From the IMG/VR virus record IMGVR_UViG_3300049043_000026, positions 1 to 41,517 of that record: a stretch of DNA of 41,517 nucleotides. One strand, 5' to 3'. The notes under the pieces are model-generated. The model saw only the letters and a program-made list of their open reading frames with translations, made no database searches and was not told the origin of the DNA. The stretch's first letter is position 1, and every line of letters starts with the position of its first letter. A program made the translations under genes and the position numbers. The stretch is from a virus. Positions 9,463 through 17,893 of this stretch are shown one piece after another.

Positions 9463-10182
9463 TCAGGTCGGTTGCTTGTAAACGTATGCCTTTCCAGTCG
9501 CGATCGTTTCCATGCTTCCAGACCAACTTGCCTGCAGTGTGTAGCCGCAGACCAGAACCGCAATTTCGCCCGTGTACTCGCCGCTGATGTTTATGGTTCC
9601 GCTAGTCGTGATTGACGTGGAACTTGCAACAACCGACGGCAGCGTCTGCAGCTCGGTTGCCGGATCGCCAAGCGTGAAGAGAACCAGTTCAACATAGGTC
9701 GCCGACGTGTAATTCTTTGCCACTGTGAATGCAATGGAAGAATGCGCCGCCCCGCCATAGGTTCGGCCGTTGAACACGACCAGCGTGCCGGTGTCAGTGA
9801 CCGGGGAAATCAATTGCACTGCAGAACCGGACAGGCCTGCATTAACGGCCGCTGCAATTTCAGTTGCCGCACTTGCGGCCAGTGCATTGGCATCAATTGA
9901 TTCTCGCCCAATTGCTCCAGATATTGACCCAAACTGAAATGTTGATGCGGTATCCGCCGCGTAACCCCACCAAGCCGCTACCGCATTTGCTCCCGACGTT
10001 GCAATGAGCTGATAATTGTTGGCGGCAACGTTTGCGAATGTCGCTTGATAGATGCCTTTTCGGTTTGTTTGCTCGACGACCGAGCTGGCCGTGTAGGAAA
10101 CGGTATCGCTTCCTCCGACAAACAGCTTTGCCGTGAGCGTCATTCCGCTGGGTGCCTCAAATTCGATTAGTTGGGTTGGCAT
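9463..10182 (-). CDS. Appendage/fibre-type structural protein
   Basis: 239 residues. The N-terminal ~80 residues form an Ig-like beta-sandwich pattern (GMTLTAKLFVGGSDTV, TNRKGIYQATF, NNYQLIA) that I have seen in phage appendage and tail proteins; the rest is Ala/Ser/Thr-rich beta with a short helical hinge (SASAATEIAAAVNAGL style). No signal peptide or transmembrane segment. ATG at 10182 has GGAG upstream, preferred over a longer in-frame start. It is the last gene of the fibre module before the terminase. A virion role is inferred from composition and neighbours; no receptor-binding fold is recognised. Confidence 0.6.
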   Translation of the reverse strand: MPTQLIEFEAPSGMTLTAKLFVGGSDTVSYTASSVVEQTNRKGIYQATFANVAANNYQLIATSGANAVAAWWGYAADTASTFQFGSISGAIGRESIDANALAASAATEIAAAVNAGLSGSAVQLISPVTDTGTLVVFNGRTYGGAAHSSIAFTVAKNYTSATYVELVLFTLGDPATELQTLPSVVASSTSITTSGTINISGEYTGEIAVLVCGYTLQASWSGSMETIATGKAYVYKQPT

Positions 10183-10184
10183 GC

Positions 10185-10493
10185 TTAGCTCCGCATTGCA
10201 ATCCATGCCTTGAGTTTTGGAACGGCAATGGCTAAGGCATTGAAAAATTCAGCAATCTCCGGCACCTCTCTGGCCGCCTCCAGAATGCGGGCCGTTTGGA
10301 CCGTATCTTCCTTGGCGTACAGATCACCGGTCGAACTCATCGGGCATACGCTGATCCGAAAGACAGACACGTCCTGAGGCTGATTCGGACCCGGCAAATC
10401 AATTGCCAGCCGACGAGTCCAGACAAGATCAAAGACCTGTTCAGGAACTGCAGGAACGACAACCGGATCGTCAATTGCAACTGGCTCGAGCAT
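10185..10493 (-). CDS. Small hypothetical protein in the fibre module
   Basis: 102 residues from ATG 10493 (MLEPVAIDDPVVVPAVPEQ), predicted beta-rich with a C-terminal helix (FFNALAIAVPKLKAWIAM). An alternative TTG start at 10523 would place the start inside the terminator hairpin, so the ATG is preferred. It lies downstream of that terminator and upstream of the 9463-10182 gene with 2 bases between stop and start. No family is recognised. Confidence 0.6.
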   Translation of the reverse strand: MLEPVAIDDPVVVPAVPEQVFDLVWTRRLAIDLPGPNQPQDVSVFRISVCPMSSTGDLYAKEDTVQTARILEAAREVPEIAEFFNALAIAVPKLKAWIAMRS

Positions 10494-10505
10494 ACGTTCA
10501 ATTCC

Positions 10506-10534
10506 AAAAACACCGAGGCCCAATTGCCCCGGTG
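10506..10534 (-). terminator. Intrinsic terminator
   Basis: On the minus strand CACCGGGGC-AATTGG-GCCTCGGTG forms a 9-bp GC-rich stem with one mismatch and a 6-base loop, followed immediately by five Ts. It lies 19 bases past the stop of the upstream gene (10553-11194). It probably separates the tail-fibre genes from the terminase/head genes or attenuates read-through into them. Confidence 0.75.
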
Positions 10535-10552
10535 TAGCCGCAGAAACGAAAC

Positions 10553-11194
10553 TTAGACCGGAATCTCAGCCCACACCAGCGCACCGTCGAACGATGCACC
10601 AGTCAACGCCGCAGTTTGGCCCCAAGCCAGATAGCAACCAGGAGCAACGACAATTGAGCCGCGAAGGTCATCGGTCAGCAGCGTGACGTTGGTCACTGCA
10701 GTTGCAGCCGTTAAACCGCCCGAGGCCGAAGGCATCAGCAAGTTGCTGGCGAGCGCACCTGTGTTTGCCGTATTCACCATTGCGTAACCAGCGCCACCAG
10801 TCGCGGCGAGTGAGTACAAGTTACGCGAAGCGGTTTGTGTTCCGGTGACCGCAGTGCCGCCTTGGTTGACACCGTAAAAAGCCCAGTCGTAAGCGACTGC
10901 TGCCGTACCAGTGCTGCGAATTGCAAGCTTGCTGTAAAGAACAACGAGGTCAACACCGGAAGCGACTGGGTTGAACAGCCCAATCGCTGGCGTACCAGCA
11001 GCACCGCCGGTAAATGCCGAGGCATTGATTGCGGCAAAACCGACTTGGTAAACGCGACCAGCCTTGACCAGTTGGTAATAGTCTGGATTCAACTTGGTAT
11101 CCAGAATTTCACCAAAAGAACCGGCAGGCGCATTGGGTGTGCCTGCTGTCTGACGAGTCGATGGCAGCGCGCCTGCCTGTCCTTGAATAATCAT
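10553..11194 (-). CDS. Appendage/virion beta protein
   Basis: 213 residues, low charge, Ala/Gly/Thr-rich with repeated short strands: a compact beta domain such as those in phage head fibres or tail appendages (VYQVGFAAINASAFTGG, VAYDWAFYGVNQGG, SIVVAPGCYLAWGQTA). ATG at 11194 follows AGGAG with suitable spacing. Its stop is followed by the terminator at 10506-10534. No named family recognised; virion location is inferred. Confidence 0.6.
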   Translation of the reverse strand: MIIQGQAGALPSTRQTAGTPNAPAGSFGEILDTKLNPDYYQLVKAGRVYQVGFAAINASAFTGGAAGTPAIGLFNPVASGVDLVVLYSKLAIRSTGTAAVAYDWAFYGVNQGGTAVTGTQTASRNLYSLAATGGAGYAMVNTANTGALASNLLMPSASGGLTAATAVTNVTLLTDDLRGSIVVAPGCYLAWGQTAALTGASFDGALVWAEIPV

Positions 11195-11204
11195 GAAACG
11201 TCTC

Positions 11205-12527
11205 CTAGTTAGCCATGTTCGTGAACGAACTGGACTGACTCATGTAATCCGCAAGTAAAACGTCAGGTTCATCCGTTGCGGTGACCGGATTAACCCCTTG
11301 GTTGATTTGGTATTCGTAAGTCGCAATGACTCGCAGCGTTGCCAGAATTTGATAAAGCAGTTCTGGTATAGATTGGTCCGAGATGGTGCTTGGCGATTGC
11401 GTCACCACCGGCGAACCAAGCATTGTTGTGAGCATTGGCCGCGAAGCACTGGTCGCATCAAGTCCGCCGACCGTCACCGGGGGGAATGTCGATTGTGCGG
11501 CAGTTTGCGAGGCAAGCGTTTGAGTTGCTCGACCGTATGTCGCGTTAAACGTGCCGTACTGATAACCGACCGGAAGTGGTCCGACGATTTGCTGATTTCC
11601 TTGACCGTCTGCGGTGAAGCGTCGAGTCAAACCGGCGTAATCAGCACCACCTGTAGGCAGCGGGTTTGTCGTCGGGGCAACACCAACCGCCACGTTTCCG
11701 GCAACTGCTTGAACACCAGTCAAGCCGCCAGTGACAACAGCCGTTCCACCAATTTGCGAGACGTTCACGCTTTGGGTTGACGGAATGAAATTCGCCGGTG
11801 CAGCACGAAGCTGAACCTGAGTGGTGAGAATTTGCCCAGCGGTCAAAGCAGTAACGTAAATGCGAAAATATTTTCCCGTCACTGGAAATACCCAGACCGC
11901 ACCGCTGGTTGGGTTGGCTAAAGTGACTGCGGGTGCATTAGCACCAGTTACAGGCCAGCCTCCTGCATTACCACCAGCGACCGGATATTGAATGTCGTTG
12001 GTGGTTTGAAAAACAACCGTACACAAAGCACTTGTAGAAAACGTCACGACAATTGACTGGTAGCCCGTGGTGTTAATCCAGCCTGTCGGTGTCGTCAATG
12101 CCGCTTGAGAAATGCCGACAATTGGTTGCGGTGCATCTGTGAGTTGAAAACCGCCATCAGCACCGACCCTTGTTCGCAGATTCGCGCCGCTTGGCGACAC
12201 GCCGCCGACCATGACCGGCTGCGACTGGTCAAGCACAACGCTGGGCATTCCGTCATCGGCAACATCAAGCCAGATTTGCAACAAGTCGGTGTTGGCGAAT
12301 GTTGCGGAATTTGTGTTTAGGTCCAGCGTCAGGACGTTGTTGACTAGACTTGCTGCACCAAGCAAAGGGTCGCAAAAATTGTATAACAGCGTGTTTGCTG
12401 TCGCGTCGTTAATCAGCAGGATGTTGTCGAGCGTGATGCTCGTTGCAAGGTTGGAAAACGTAATCGTTTTCGCTACCTTGTCGAAGCTGTAACTTCCCGC
12501 AATGTCAACGCCGAGTAGTTTCTTCAT
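11205..12527 (-). CDS. Large appendage/fibre protein
   Basis: 440 residues starting MKKLLGVDIAGSYSFDKVAK. The first ~100 residues make a beta domain with Asn/Asp-rich strands; a middle region (GWINTTGYQSIVVTFSTSAL and a later VWVFPVTGKYFRIYVTAL) looks like a carbohydrate-binding or jelly-roll domain; the C-terminal part has Gly/Ala-rich linkers and a helix (PELLYQILATLRVIATYEY) that could trimerise. It lies between two other fibre genes, stop and start only a few bases apart. A receptor-binding or neck-appendage role is inferred from this; no enzyme motif is seen. Confidence 0.6.
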   Translation of the reverse strand: MKKLLGVDIAGSYSFDKVAKTITFSNLATSITLDNILLINDATANTLLYNFCDPLLGAASLVNNVLTLDLNTNSATFANTDLLQIWLDVADDGMPSVVLDQSQPVMVGGVSPSGANLRTRVGADGGFQLTDAPQPIVGISQAALTTPTGWINTTGYQSIVVTFSTSALCTVVFQTTNDIQYPVAGGNAGGWPVTGANAPAVTLANPTSGAVWVFPVTGKYFRIYVTALTAGQILTTQVQLRAAPANFIPSTQSVNVSQIGGTAVVTGGLTGVQAVAGNVAVGVAPTTNPLPTGGADYAGLTRRFTADGQGNQQIVGPLPVGYQYGTFNATYGRATQTLASQTAAQSTFPPVTVGGLDATSASRPMLTTMLGSPVVTQSPSTISDQSIPELLYQILATLRVIATYEYQINQGVNPVTATDEPDVLLADYMSQSSSFTNMAN

Positions 12528-12530
12528 GCT

Positions 12531-12977
12531 TTACCCCAAGGCCACTGCGGCAGCGATTGCAAACGGCTGAGTCGCAACTTGAGTCCCGTAATTTGTCAAA
12601 GAACCATCGACGTTAACCCTGCCATTGAATTGAGTTTTGGCACTCCCACCACCGGTTGTAACTTGAAAGTTTTGACCAGCGGTTGGGTTGACAAAAACCC
12701 CGCTTGATGTGCTTGCGATGTTGACCGCGGAACCGTTCAGGCTCAGGTTGTCGTTAGAAACAATCGCGATTCCCGCATAATCAGTTCCGACTGTGATGTA
12801 GTTGGAACTGTTATCCGTTGACAGCGTAAAGCCAAAAGTATCCGCAGTAAAAACGGAATTTGTTTGCGGTCCCGTAGTTGTGACCTGAAACGAACTGCTG
12901 GCGACCAAACTGGACGAGTAACCCGTCCAGTCGAGGTTGCCAATGATTGCCGATGATGGAAAGCCAAGGATTGCCAT
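12531..12977 (-). CDS. Small Ser/Thr-rich virion protein
   Basis: 148 residues of short polar strands (SSFQVTTTGPQTNSVFTAD, GQNFQVTTGGG), the pattern of a repeat-built fibre shaft or knob. The ATG overlaps the stop of the 656-residue gene as TAATG, so the two are translationally coupled. It ends three bases from the start of the 440-residue gene. No family is recognised. Confidence 0.6.
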   Translation of the reverse strand: MAILGFPSSAIIGNLDWTGYSSSLVASSSFQVTTTGPQTNSVFTADTFGFTLSTDNSSNYITVGTDYAGIAIVSNDNLSLNGSAVNIASTSSGVFVNPTAGQNFQVTTGGGSAKTQFNGRVNVDGSLTNYGTQVATQPFAIAAAVALG

Positions 12978-14947
12978 TAGCTCATCGCCTCTTGACCGAT
13001 GATTTGAGTGCTCACGTTCGCCGCAGTGGCCGAGGTGTTAGTCACCAGTGCGGTGAGAATATCTGTCGCATTTCCGCGAATGTTGTTGAGCAGCGGAAAC
13101 AAGTTGTCAATCTGCTGGTCAACCGGCTGGTTTGCTGGGACAAAAATTGAGTAAACAACCTCACCAGATGATGTAAACGCCGTCGCGCTGCTGTCGATAA
13201 CCGCAAACGAGTTTGGGCTTGCCGTATTTGCGACAAAACTCGCACCCGTCAGGTTGACTTGCGAAGTCGGCGTGCTTGTGACCAGCTCGACGTAAATCGC
13301 TTGGTCGCTGGTAATCTGCAATCGCCGAGGCAGCAATTGCCCGCGATTGATTTGGCCGATCGTGTAGCTGTTTCCAACGGCAGGAGCAGTTACGGTTCCG
13401 CCAGTGATTAAGTCAACAAGGTTCAGCGTGTTGCTGGTGTTCGACACGATGCGCGCTATATTTGGCAGCATGCCGCCGGATGGCGTTCCGTAGTTTACAA
13501 ACCGGCCAGCCCATTGGTCGGTTGTCCAGGGCGTTCCGCTAACCACCAGCGTCGAAGTCGTGCCCGAGCTGATGGCCGCAGACGCTTGCGTATATTCCTG
13601 CGTTCCCATCGTCCGGCCACGAACGCTGACCACCGGGATCCGGTTTGCCGAACCTGCGATCGAGCGACGACCGCCAGCTGACTGCGGATTGCCGTAGGCG
13701 TAGGTAAAACCACGTTGATCATCGACGCCGCCTTCGACGAGAACCGACACGCCATAGTGGAACATGTCGTTGGCTAGTGCGGTACCGAGGTTTCGCTGCT
13801 CGTAACGAACCGGCAAATTTCCTGTTCTCGCCCAAGGACGACCGGGAGTTGGAAGCACAAGAATCGCCCACTGGTGGCCAACGACCGGAGCCGACGAAAG
13901 TGGCTGGCCAGTCGTTACCGCAGAAAAAGTGAGCGTGTTGTTGGTGTTGCCGCTAATGCGTGCCAGCGTTGGCGACTGCGAAACGACGGACCCGCCGGTT
14001 GTCAAAGTTGCGTTGCCGCCTGTACAGCCCGTAAACGACGTGGCAGTCACGCCGGTGTAACTGACCAACTGGTTCTGAACAAGCAGTTGGCCGGATGACG
14101 GGAATCCGCTGGTAGACACTACGTTGATCGTTCCCTGAGGCATTGTCTGCCCATTGGAACCAGACGAAACCGTCGTTGTTGGAGTAACTTGCAGCGTAAA
14201 CGACTGCCATTGATTTGGAACCCAATTAGCCGCCGCGACTGTTAGCGTGCTGGTCGTTGAAGCAGTCGAAGGACCGCCGATTCCAAGCGATGATGAACTG
14301 CTTGCGGCGGGTGCGTTATTTCCCGATCCGACTTCGTGCAGAATATACGGTTCGCCGTCGATCAATACGCCCCACCGGAGAGCGCCGCCGCCGTACCAGG
14401 CGTACTCCAGCCAAAGCATTTGCAAGCGGTTCCAATTCATGGTTCCGAGAACGCCCTGAGGATCGGTCCAGCTGTAGGCTGGAATCTTGACGTCGGTTGG
14501 CCGTCCCTGCGTAAGAACCGAACCAACATCCGAGCGAATGACGGCAAACATTCCGGACGGATTGTTTAGGTCCAGCGGGTTTGCGCCCTGCTCGAAAAAG
14601 ATTCCGTTGTTGTCGTCAAAATAACCAATTCGCTGGACTTGGTTTTGATTGTTCACGCCGAAGTTTACCGCCGTAGCCATGAACATCGACTTGCCGGGTT
14701 GATACCGATGATAGGGTCGGCTCTGGCGAATGTTGGTGTCACCGGATGCCGTTCCAATTGACATGCGGATTCCGCCTTCACCCGGCAAGTGCGTGATAGA
14801 ACCCGTGCCAATGTTCAGCGTTTCCCATCGCAGCGGCTGCGGGCTGTACTCAAAGTCGGCGTCATAAACGTTCTGGCCGCGGCTCATCTTCACGCGGCCC
14901 ATTGCGTCTCGAACTCTTTTTGTGTTTACGAATTCGCGAATTGGCAC
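12977..14947 (-). CDS. Large structural protein with lectin-type insert (putative receptor-binding protein)
   Basis: 656 residues. The N-terminal ~210 residues carry a pattern I recognise from structural proteins in many marine and giant phages: VQRIGYFDDNNGIFFEQ, then a V-I-R-S-strand, then NRLQMLWLEYAWYGGG with RWGVLIDGEPYILHEV. A Ser/Thr-rich insert follows with a FPSSGQLLVQNQLVSYTG repeat-like strand pair, then the first domain resumes (YEQRNLG, GRTMGTQEY), and a beta C-terminus follows. GTG at 14947 is preceded by AGGAG. It heads the fibre module. Function is inferred; the first domain has no settled role. Confidence 0.65.
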   Translation of the reverse strand: MPIREFVNTKRVRDAMGRVKMSRGQNVYDADFEYSPQPLRWETLNIGTGSITHLPGEGGIRMSIGTASGDTNIRQSRPYHRYQPGKSMFMATAVNFGVNNQNQVQRIGYFDDNNGIFFEQGANPLDLNNPSGMFAVIRSDVGSVLTQGRPTDVKIPAYSWTDPQGVLGTMNWNRLQMLWLEYAWYGGGALRWGVLIDGEPYILHEVGSGNNAPAASSSSSLGIGGPSTASTTSTLTVAAANWVPNQWQSFTLQVTPTTTVSSGSNGQTMPQGTINVVSTSGFPSSGQLLVQNQLVSYTGVTATSFTGCTGGNATLTTGGSVVSQSPTLARISGNTNNTLTFSAVTTGQPLSSAPVVGHQWAILVLPTPGRPWARTGNLPVRYEQRNLGTALANDMFHYGVSVLVEGGVDDQRGFTYAYGNPQSAGGRRSIAGSANRIPVVSVRGRTMGTQEYTQASAAISSGTTSTLVVSGTPWTTDQWAGRFVNYGTPSGGMLPNIARIVSNTSNTLNLVDLITGGTVTAPAVGNSYTIGQINRGQLLPRRLQITSDQAIYVELVTSTPTSQVNLTGASFVANTASPNSFAVIDSSATAFTSSGEVVYSIFVPANQPVDQQIDNLFPLLNNIRGNATDILTALVTNTSATAANVSTQIIGQEAMS

Positions 14948-14959
14948 GAGAAGTTCTCC

Positions 14960-15157
14960 TTACTTGTTTTCGATTTTTCGATTGAGATCAGCCAAGCGTT
15001 CCCACAGTTTTTCGCGGTCTTTTCGGCATTCAACAACTTCAGCACGAACAGACTCGAACTGGGCCATGAACCATTTGCCCATGTATGCGACGACGCCGCC
15101 AAGCGTTGCAACAGCAGCTCCAAGGGCACCGATCAAACTCAAGTCAACGTTTTGCAT
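14960..15157 (-). CDS. Small membrane protein with coiled coil
   Basis: 65 residues: one transmembrane segment at residues 7-30 (SLIGALGAAVATLGGVVAYM) and a charged, heptad-like C-terminal half (RAEVVECRKDREKLWERLAD). The type fits a holin, antiholin or an i-spanin-like protein. ATG at 15157; SD weak (GGTGG). It sits directly downstream of the papain-like protease gene, with other membrane proteins a few genes upstream, which fits a lysis role. No signature assigns it. Confidence 0.6.
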   Translation of the reverse strand: MQNVDLSLIGALGAAVATLGGVVAYMGKWFMAQFESVRAEVVECRKDREKLWERLADLNRKIENK

Positions 15158-15167
15158 GTTGCCACCA

Positions 15168-17126
15168 TTAACTCAGCGGGTTTGGGTTTGGGAAACTCAT
15201 TCCTGCCGGTGCATAGCCGATCATCACCGTCCACTTGGCGGCCAGTGCCGCTTCGATGCTTTTGGTGGTCCACTCGTTGCAGCCATCGCCCGCCCAGCGA
15301 CTCGACCACGAGTTGATCATGACTACATTCCCGCCAGCTCGCCGCTGCCAGAAAACTGTGCTGTGTCCGCCGCCGCCGCGGCCGCTATAGCTGTCGACGA
15401 CTTCGCGGTCGCAGCTGCTATTCCAAGTCACTCCAATTTGGACGGGCAAGCCTTGGTCCAACCATTCGACCACTGAGTTCACGTCTTTGAATGGTTTGGT
15501 TGTCGCGAGTCGAAACAAGAACTTGCCCTGTGCGGTTGGCGGCATCGCCGGGTTATAACGGCCGGGATATGGCCAGTCCGATTCGAGGCACAGCCCGTGC
15601 TGAGTGGCCACGTATTGGCCGCCGCTGAGCGTGCTGCCCATGTCGCCGCGGATGCCGTCTTTTTGTTGGCTGAGGTAGTAGGCCGCGGCGCGGCTGAATG
15701 CCTGTTTACGGCCGGTTGCCAAGAAATAGCAGATGCTGAACACTTGCGCCAGCGCATGGCCTTGGCAATTATGCACGACCAGACCTTGTGCGACAAAGGA
15801 ATGGTCTTCGTCTACGGTGATGTCGTAAACTGGAAAATCGACAACTGCTTCACGTTCAATTGTCCGAATAGGTCGCAACTGCCCCTCGTCACACCAACTG
15901 TAGGCAGTTTTTGTGTTGACGGTTGCAAACGAATCAGCCGCATTGCCGACGAACTGAACAGCGTCACCGCTGTAAAGGTATGTTTGGTATGACGAAAACC
16001 GCTGATGGTCGCGTTTTTGAGTTATCGAACGGCCCGGTTTCATTCCAATTGAAACCAGAAGCGTTGACAGTTGCTGCGACAAAACACGGGACGCGGTTGC
16101 AGAATGCAGCTGTAACGAGCGAACACGATTGCCAGATGCTGCTACGCGCCCGGAATCGTATCTGGCACGACTCCCATCTCCGGCAAAATAACCGCGAGCA
16201 AATGCCAGTTTTTGTGAATTGCTGCCAGTCAGAATGAAAGGCGGAACGTGCTTTTTATTGCAAAATTTTCCACAAAGCTTTTCAAGCAATCGCCCAATCA
16301 CGCATCCTTGCAGGCGGATGTGTACAGCCTTTGACGCTTCACGCTTTTGGATGCTTACAGAAACGCCAATGCGTTCCGCGAAACTCACGATCTGTTCGTG
16401 TTCAAAATGCTCATCTTTGTGCATCGTGAATACAGCACGATTAACCAGCCCAGCACAGGTTCGATCTGTAGAGCCTTCCGCGACATACAGACCAAGCACA
16501 TAGCAGGTCAGATCGTCTGCAGGGATAAAACGAGGCACCCAGTCTGGCGAATGCTTTGCTGCAACCCTGTCGCCATCGCACTGCAAATTTTCTACATAAT
16601 CTGCAACGTCAATAAACTTCGCAGGCTGCTCTTGAACACCACGAGAAACAACCATCTTGTCGGTTTCAATCACTTCATCGGCACGCACCCAAAACAGGTT
16701 GCCGTCTCGCCATACACGGACGACATGATCCGCCGTCATTCTAATGGTGCCCCATCCTTTGACGAAAAACCGATACAGGTCACCGCTGTATAGCCGCTGC
16801 ATAGTGTCGATGACTTGACGTGTTCGTCCTTGGTGCGTCAGGACGCCATCGCCAAAACGAACGTCCTCGATGTTTTTCAGTTGCCCGTCGTGCATCGTGA
16901 CTTTGGTGCCAGCTGGAAAACAGGATCCCTGCTGACCTTGATCGAGGATGTCAACCACGCCTAGCGGGTCGGCTGCAGTGTTGAATTTTGGAAACGTGTC
17001 CTTGAACTGCTTCAGCACCAGCTCGGGCTCTTGACCGCGTGACTCCAGTTCGTCGTGCTGTTCCCAGTCGAATGCGTAGCCGAGTAGTCCCGGCGTCAAG
17101 TCGATCGGCCGTTTGTCTTTGCTCAC
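15168..17126 (-). CDS. Papain-like (C1) cysteine protease interrupted by an intein
   Basis: 652-residue precursor; GTG at 17126 with GGAGG seven bases upstream, overlapping the previous stop as GTGA. Residues 69-453 are an intein (separate entry), leaving a 267-residue protein after splicing. The mature protein reads DQGQQGS-C-QGHALAQ across the junction, the active-site strand of papain-type proteases. The spliced catalytic residues would be Cys69, His203 (GGGGHSTVFW) and Asn220 (INSWSSRWAGDG, the N-S-W pattern). The intein therefore splits the protein immediately before its nucleophile, and that nucleophile is also the +1 residue of splicing. No signal peptide is seen. The gene lies among exported and membrane proteins next to a holin candidate. 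Its role may be lysis or virion processing, as argued in the findings. Confidence 0.88.
   Translation of the reverse strand: MSKDKRPIDLTPGLLGYAFDWEQHDELESRGQEPELVLKQFKDTFPKFNTAADPLGVVDILDQGQQGSCFPAGTKVTMHDGQLKNIEDVRFGDGVLTHQGRTRQVIDTMQRLYSGDLYRFFVKGWGTIRMTADHVVRVWRDGNLFWVRADEVIETDKMVVSRGVQEQPAKFIDVADYVENLQCDGDRVAAKHSPDWVPRFIPADDLTCYVLGLYVAEGSTDRTCAGLVNRAVFTMHKDEHFEHEQIVSFAERIGVSVSIQKREASKAVHIRLQGCVIGRLLEKLCGKFCNKKHVPPFILTGSNSQKLAFARGYFAGDGSRARYDSGRVAASGNRVRSLQLHSATASRVLSQQLSTLLVSIGMKPGRSITQKRDHQRFSSYQTYLYSGDAVQFVGNAADSFATVNTKTAYSWCDEGQLRPIRTIEREAVVDFPVYDITVDEDHSFVAQGLVVHNCQGHALAQVFSICYFLATGRKQAFSRAAAYYLSQQKDGIRGDMGSTLSGGQYVATQHGLCLESDWPYPGRYNPAMPPTAQGKFLFRLATTKPFKDVNSVVEWLDQGLPVQIGVTWNSSCDREVVDSYSGRGGGGHSTVFWQRRAGGNVVMINSWSSRWAGDGCNEWTTKSIEAALAAKWTVMIGYAPAGMSFPNPNPLS
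15768..16922 (-). other. Intein with LAGLIDADG endonuclease (385 residues)
   Basis: Starts with Cys (CFPAGTKVTM, the N-terminal splicing block), has a block B-like TADHVVRV with Thr and His, two LAGLIDADG motifs (LGLYVAEGS at intein residues 143-151 and ARGYFAGDGS at 242-251), a block F-like VYDITVDEDHSFVAQG, and ends VVHN before an extein Cys. All splicing residues are present, so it should be active. It would be a homing element that inserts in the most conserved codons of the protease gene. The exact ends follow from the extein reading naturally as QGS-C-QGH once it is removed. Confidence 0.9.
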
Positions 17127-17893
17127 TTCACGGCCTCCAGTGCGGTCGCGATTTCCGTGAGTGCCCCGTACCAGTCTTGGCGGCTGAAGCTGCCACGCTT
17201 GGCCTGTTCGGCTTTGACTGCTGCGTCCAGTTTTGTTTTCCAGACGCCCCACTGTTCGCACTTGGCCTTGTCGACGCACTGCCTTGCGGCAACGGCTGTA
17301 TTGATGTCGGAAAGAATGCGTTCAATGCTCGCCAGACCGCCTTCGCCGAATAGCTGGCCAGCCTTGGCACGGTAGAGACCAGCCCACGCCTTGGCGTTTG
17401 CCGTGTCGCTAGGTGCATTCTCAAACGCCACCAGACCGACGCCGTACTCGTTCGGCACCACCGAGGGGTCAGGCGGTGGCGTTGGTTCCGGCGTCGGTCC
17501 AGGCGGAGGTGATGGCTTGCCTCCAATGGTGAACGTGACTTCCCGATCATCAATCCCACGCTCGGGGTCGAAGACGGTTATTTCCACTGAATACGAACCG
17601 GAACCGGCAAAAAGGTAAGTTGCCTCTGCGACCTTTTCCGGCTCGATGCGGTTGCCGTTTTGCTTGGCCTTCAGGCGAGTGAACTTGTAGTCCGTGCGAA
17701 TGTCCAGCAGCACGACATCGCTGACGGCAACGTTGCTGTCTTCGCCAACCAAAATCCGGTTGCCTTGGACTACTGGATTCGTCACGCCAAGCAGTGCCTT
17801 TTTGCGGGTCACCTGCGTCTCGACCTGTGCTGAGGCGATGCCGCAAAGCAGTAGGGTGACCGTAACGAAAATGGCGGCGAGTTTGTTACGCAT
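17123..17893 (-). CDS. Exported protein with PKD-like domain
   Basis: 256 residues. Residues 1-22 are a Sec signal peptide (basic start, LAAIFVTVTLLLCG core, cleavage after ASA). Next is a beta-sandwich of the PKD/Ig type (SYSVEITVFDPERGID), a Pro-rich linker (PPPGPTPEPTPPP), and a helical C-terminal domain containing CVDKAKCEQW, whose two cysteines might form a disulfide in the periplasm. ATG at 17893 overlaps the stop of the upstream gene (TGATG); its own stop overlaps the protease gene. It would act outside the cytoplasm and may help the neighbouring protease reach or bind its target, but that is a guess from gene order. Confidence 0.72.
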   Translation of the reverse strand: MRNKLAAIFVTVTLLLCGIASAQVETQVTRKKALLGVTNPVVQGNRILVGEDSNVAVSDVVLLDIRTDYKFTRLKAKQNGNRIEPEKVAEATYLFAGSGSYSVEITVFDPERGIDDREVTFTIGGKPSPPPGPTPEPTPPPDPSVVPNEYGVGLVAFENAPSDTANAKAWAGLYRAKAGQLFGEGGLASIERILSDINTAVAARQCVDKAKCEQWGVWKTKLDAAVKAEQAKRGSFSRQDWYGALTEIATALEAVK

